Of a stretch of 64,000 nt of DNA, positions 63,343-64,000 are shown piece after piece; the first letter of the stretch is position 1; each line of letters opens with the position of its first letter. The notes under the pieces are model-generated. The model was not told the DNA's origin and made no database searches. It worked only from the letters and a program-made list of their open reading frames with translations. Source of the stretch: Phoma sp. XZ068 (Eukaryota > Ascomycota > Dothideomycetes > Pleosporales > Didymellaceae). Made by a program: the position numbers and the translations under genes. Where the stretch lies: the NCBI GenBank assembly GCA_004835665.1, contig RBKR01000003.1, positions 1,736,001-1,800,000 of the forward strand, given 5' to 3'.

Positions 63343-64000
63343 ATGAGCAAACGCGCCTCGAGGTCCAAGAACCGCGGCTCTGTACCACACAAGAGCTCCA
63401 CCGACTCTTTGCGGAAAGAGAACAACGGACATGCGAACAGCAGCGCGACTATGAACGGCGTTATCCTCGAACACCGCCGCAAACATGCGAGCATCGACAG
63501 CACCTCGCCCTCCAGCCAGGCCGCGAGCCTCATGAGCAGCCATTCCTTCACCCTCGACGATGAGGTACCGCCTTTGGATGCCGATGAGGGCCCCTCGAAA
63601 GGCTTCTTTGAGCTGTCCAAGAAGGACCAGCGCAACTTCCTGCTCCTGGTGCTGCTGTATTTCCTCCAGGGCATTCCCATGGGTCTTGCGCATGGCTCAG
63701 TGCCTTTTCTGCTGAAGAACGTCGTCTCATACTCGGCCATTGGCGTCTTCTCCCTGGCCGCATACCCCTACTCGCTGAAGCTGCTTTGGAGTCCGATTGT
63801 GGATGCTGTCTGGTCTCCCAGCGTGGGCCGAAGAAAGAGCTGGATCCTGCCCATCCAGACCATCTCTGGTTTCTCCATGATCTGGCTGGGAAGGAACATC
63901 AATAGGTTGATGACAGAGGCTGGCGAGTCAGACGGCCGTGTATGGACCTTCACATGGTGGTGGTTCGCCCTAGTCTTTCTCTGCGCAACGCAGGACATTG
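63343..64000 (+). CDS. Acetyl-CoA transporter (SLC33A1/AT-1 family), 5' part
   Basis: AT-1 carriers bring acetyl-CoA into the endoplasmic reticulum lumen. The plus-strand frame from ATG 63343 stays open to the window end (219 codons). It begins with a disordered, Ser/Arg-rich segment of about 90 residues, then LSKKDQRNFLLLVLLYFLQG and IPMGLAHGSVPFLL, the entry to the membrane domain. SLKLLWSPIVDAVWSPSVGRRKSWILP is the signature loop. Helices follow up to WWWFALVFLCATQDI at the edge. The 3' half lies outside the window, so introns there cannot be judged. Confidence 0.9.
   Translation, partial: MSKRASRSKNRGSVPHKSSTDSLRKENNGHANSSATMNGVILEHRRKHASIDSTSPSSQAASLMSSHSFTLDDEVPPLDADEGPSKGFFELSKKDQRNFLLLVLLYFLQGIPMGLAHGSVPFLLKNVVSYSAIGVFSLAAYPYSLKLLWSPIVDAVWSPSVGRRKSWILPIQTISGFSMIWLGRNINRLMTEAGESDGRVWTFTWWWFALVFLCATQDI

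Overview
The window is fungal nuclear DNA. Genes carry short introns (44-64 bases, a few up to about 107) with GTRNGY donors, CTRAC branch sites and YAG acceptors. Several genes belong to Pezizomycotina-type families: a fused lycopene cyclase/phytoene synthase, a siderophore MFS transporter, and small fungal kinase and APH families. A filamentous ascomycete, probably a Dothideomycete, fits best; I cannot fix the genus. Every exon junction given below was checked by hand for reading frame.

Layout. (1) 0-24 kb is a dense core region: the start of an unknown gene, Kog1/Raptor (TORC1), a Tea1/Kel-type kelch cell-end protein, an unknown protein convergent with a small mitochondrial membrane protein, a kinase-like gene, a hotdog thioesterase, the retromer sorting nexin Vps5, and a siderophore-iron transporter head to head with an intracellular GH43 beta-xylosidase. 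The promoter between the last two holds three copies of the iron-responsive GATA-factor motif ATCWGATAA and a tandem pair of XlnR-type GGCTAAA boxes. (2) About 25.6-37.7 kb is gene-poor accessory DNA. It holds two APH-type phosphotransferases, an SRPK-like kinase, three small unknown genes and decayed relics: a kinase pseudogene, a BCS1-like AAA-ATPase pseudogene and a tail fragment of a coiled-coil gene. The relics were read directly from the DNA and lie outside any long ORF. (3) 37.7-46.2 kb holds a secreted histidine-phosphatase-fold enzyme, then a microbial rhodopsin, a carotenoid cleavage oxygenase and the bifunctional carRA gene. (4) 46.4-56.1 kb holds GPI2, an F-box-like protein, an annexin, a double-Myb telobox protein and a short tyrosinase. 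(5) 56.2-64 kb holds phytoene desaturase (carB), an extended SDR, a 2-Cys peroxiredoxin, CENP-O/Mcm21 and the start of an acetyl-CoA transporter.

How genes work together. CarRA makes phytoene and cyclises lycopene, and CarB desaturates phytoene. The carotenoid oxygenase probably cleaves beta-carotene to retinal, and the rhodopsin, which keeps every key proton-pump residue, would use that retinal. This is a complete carotenoid-retinal-rhodopsin pathway within 18.4 kb. Compared with the compact arrangement known in Fusarium, carB is separated from the other three genes by five unrelated genes.
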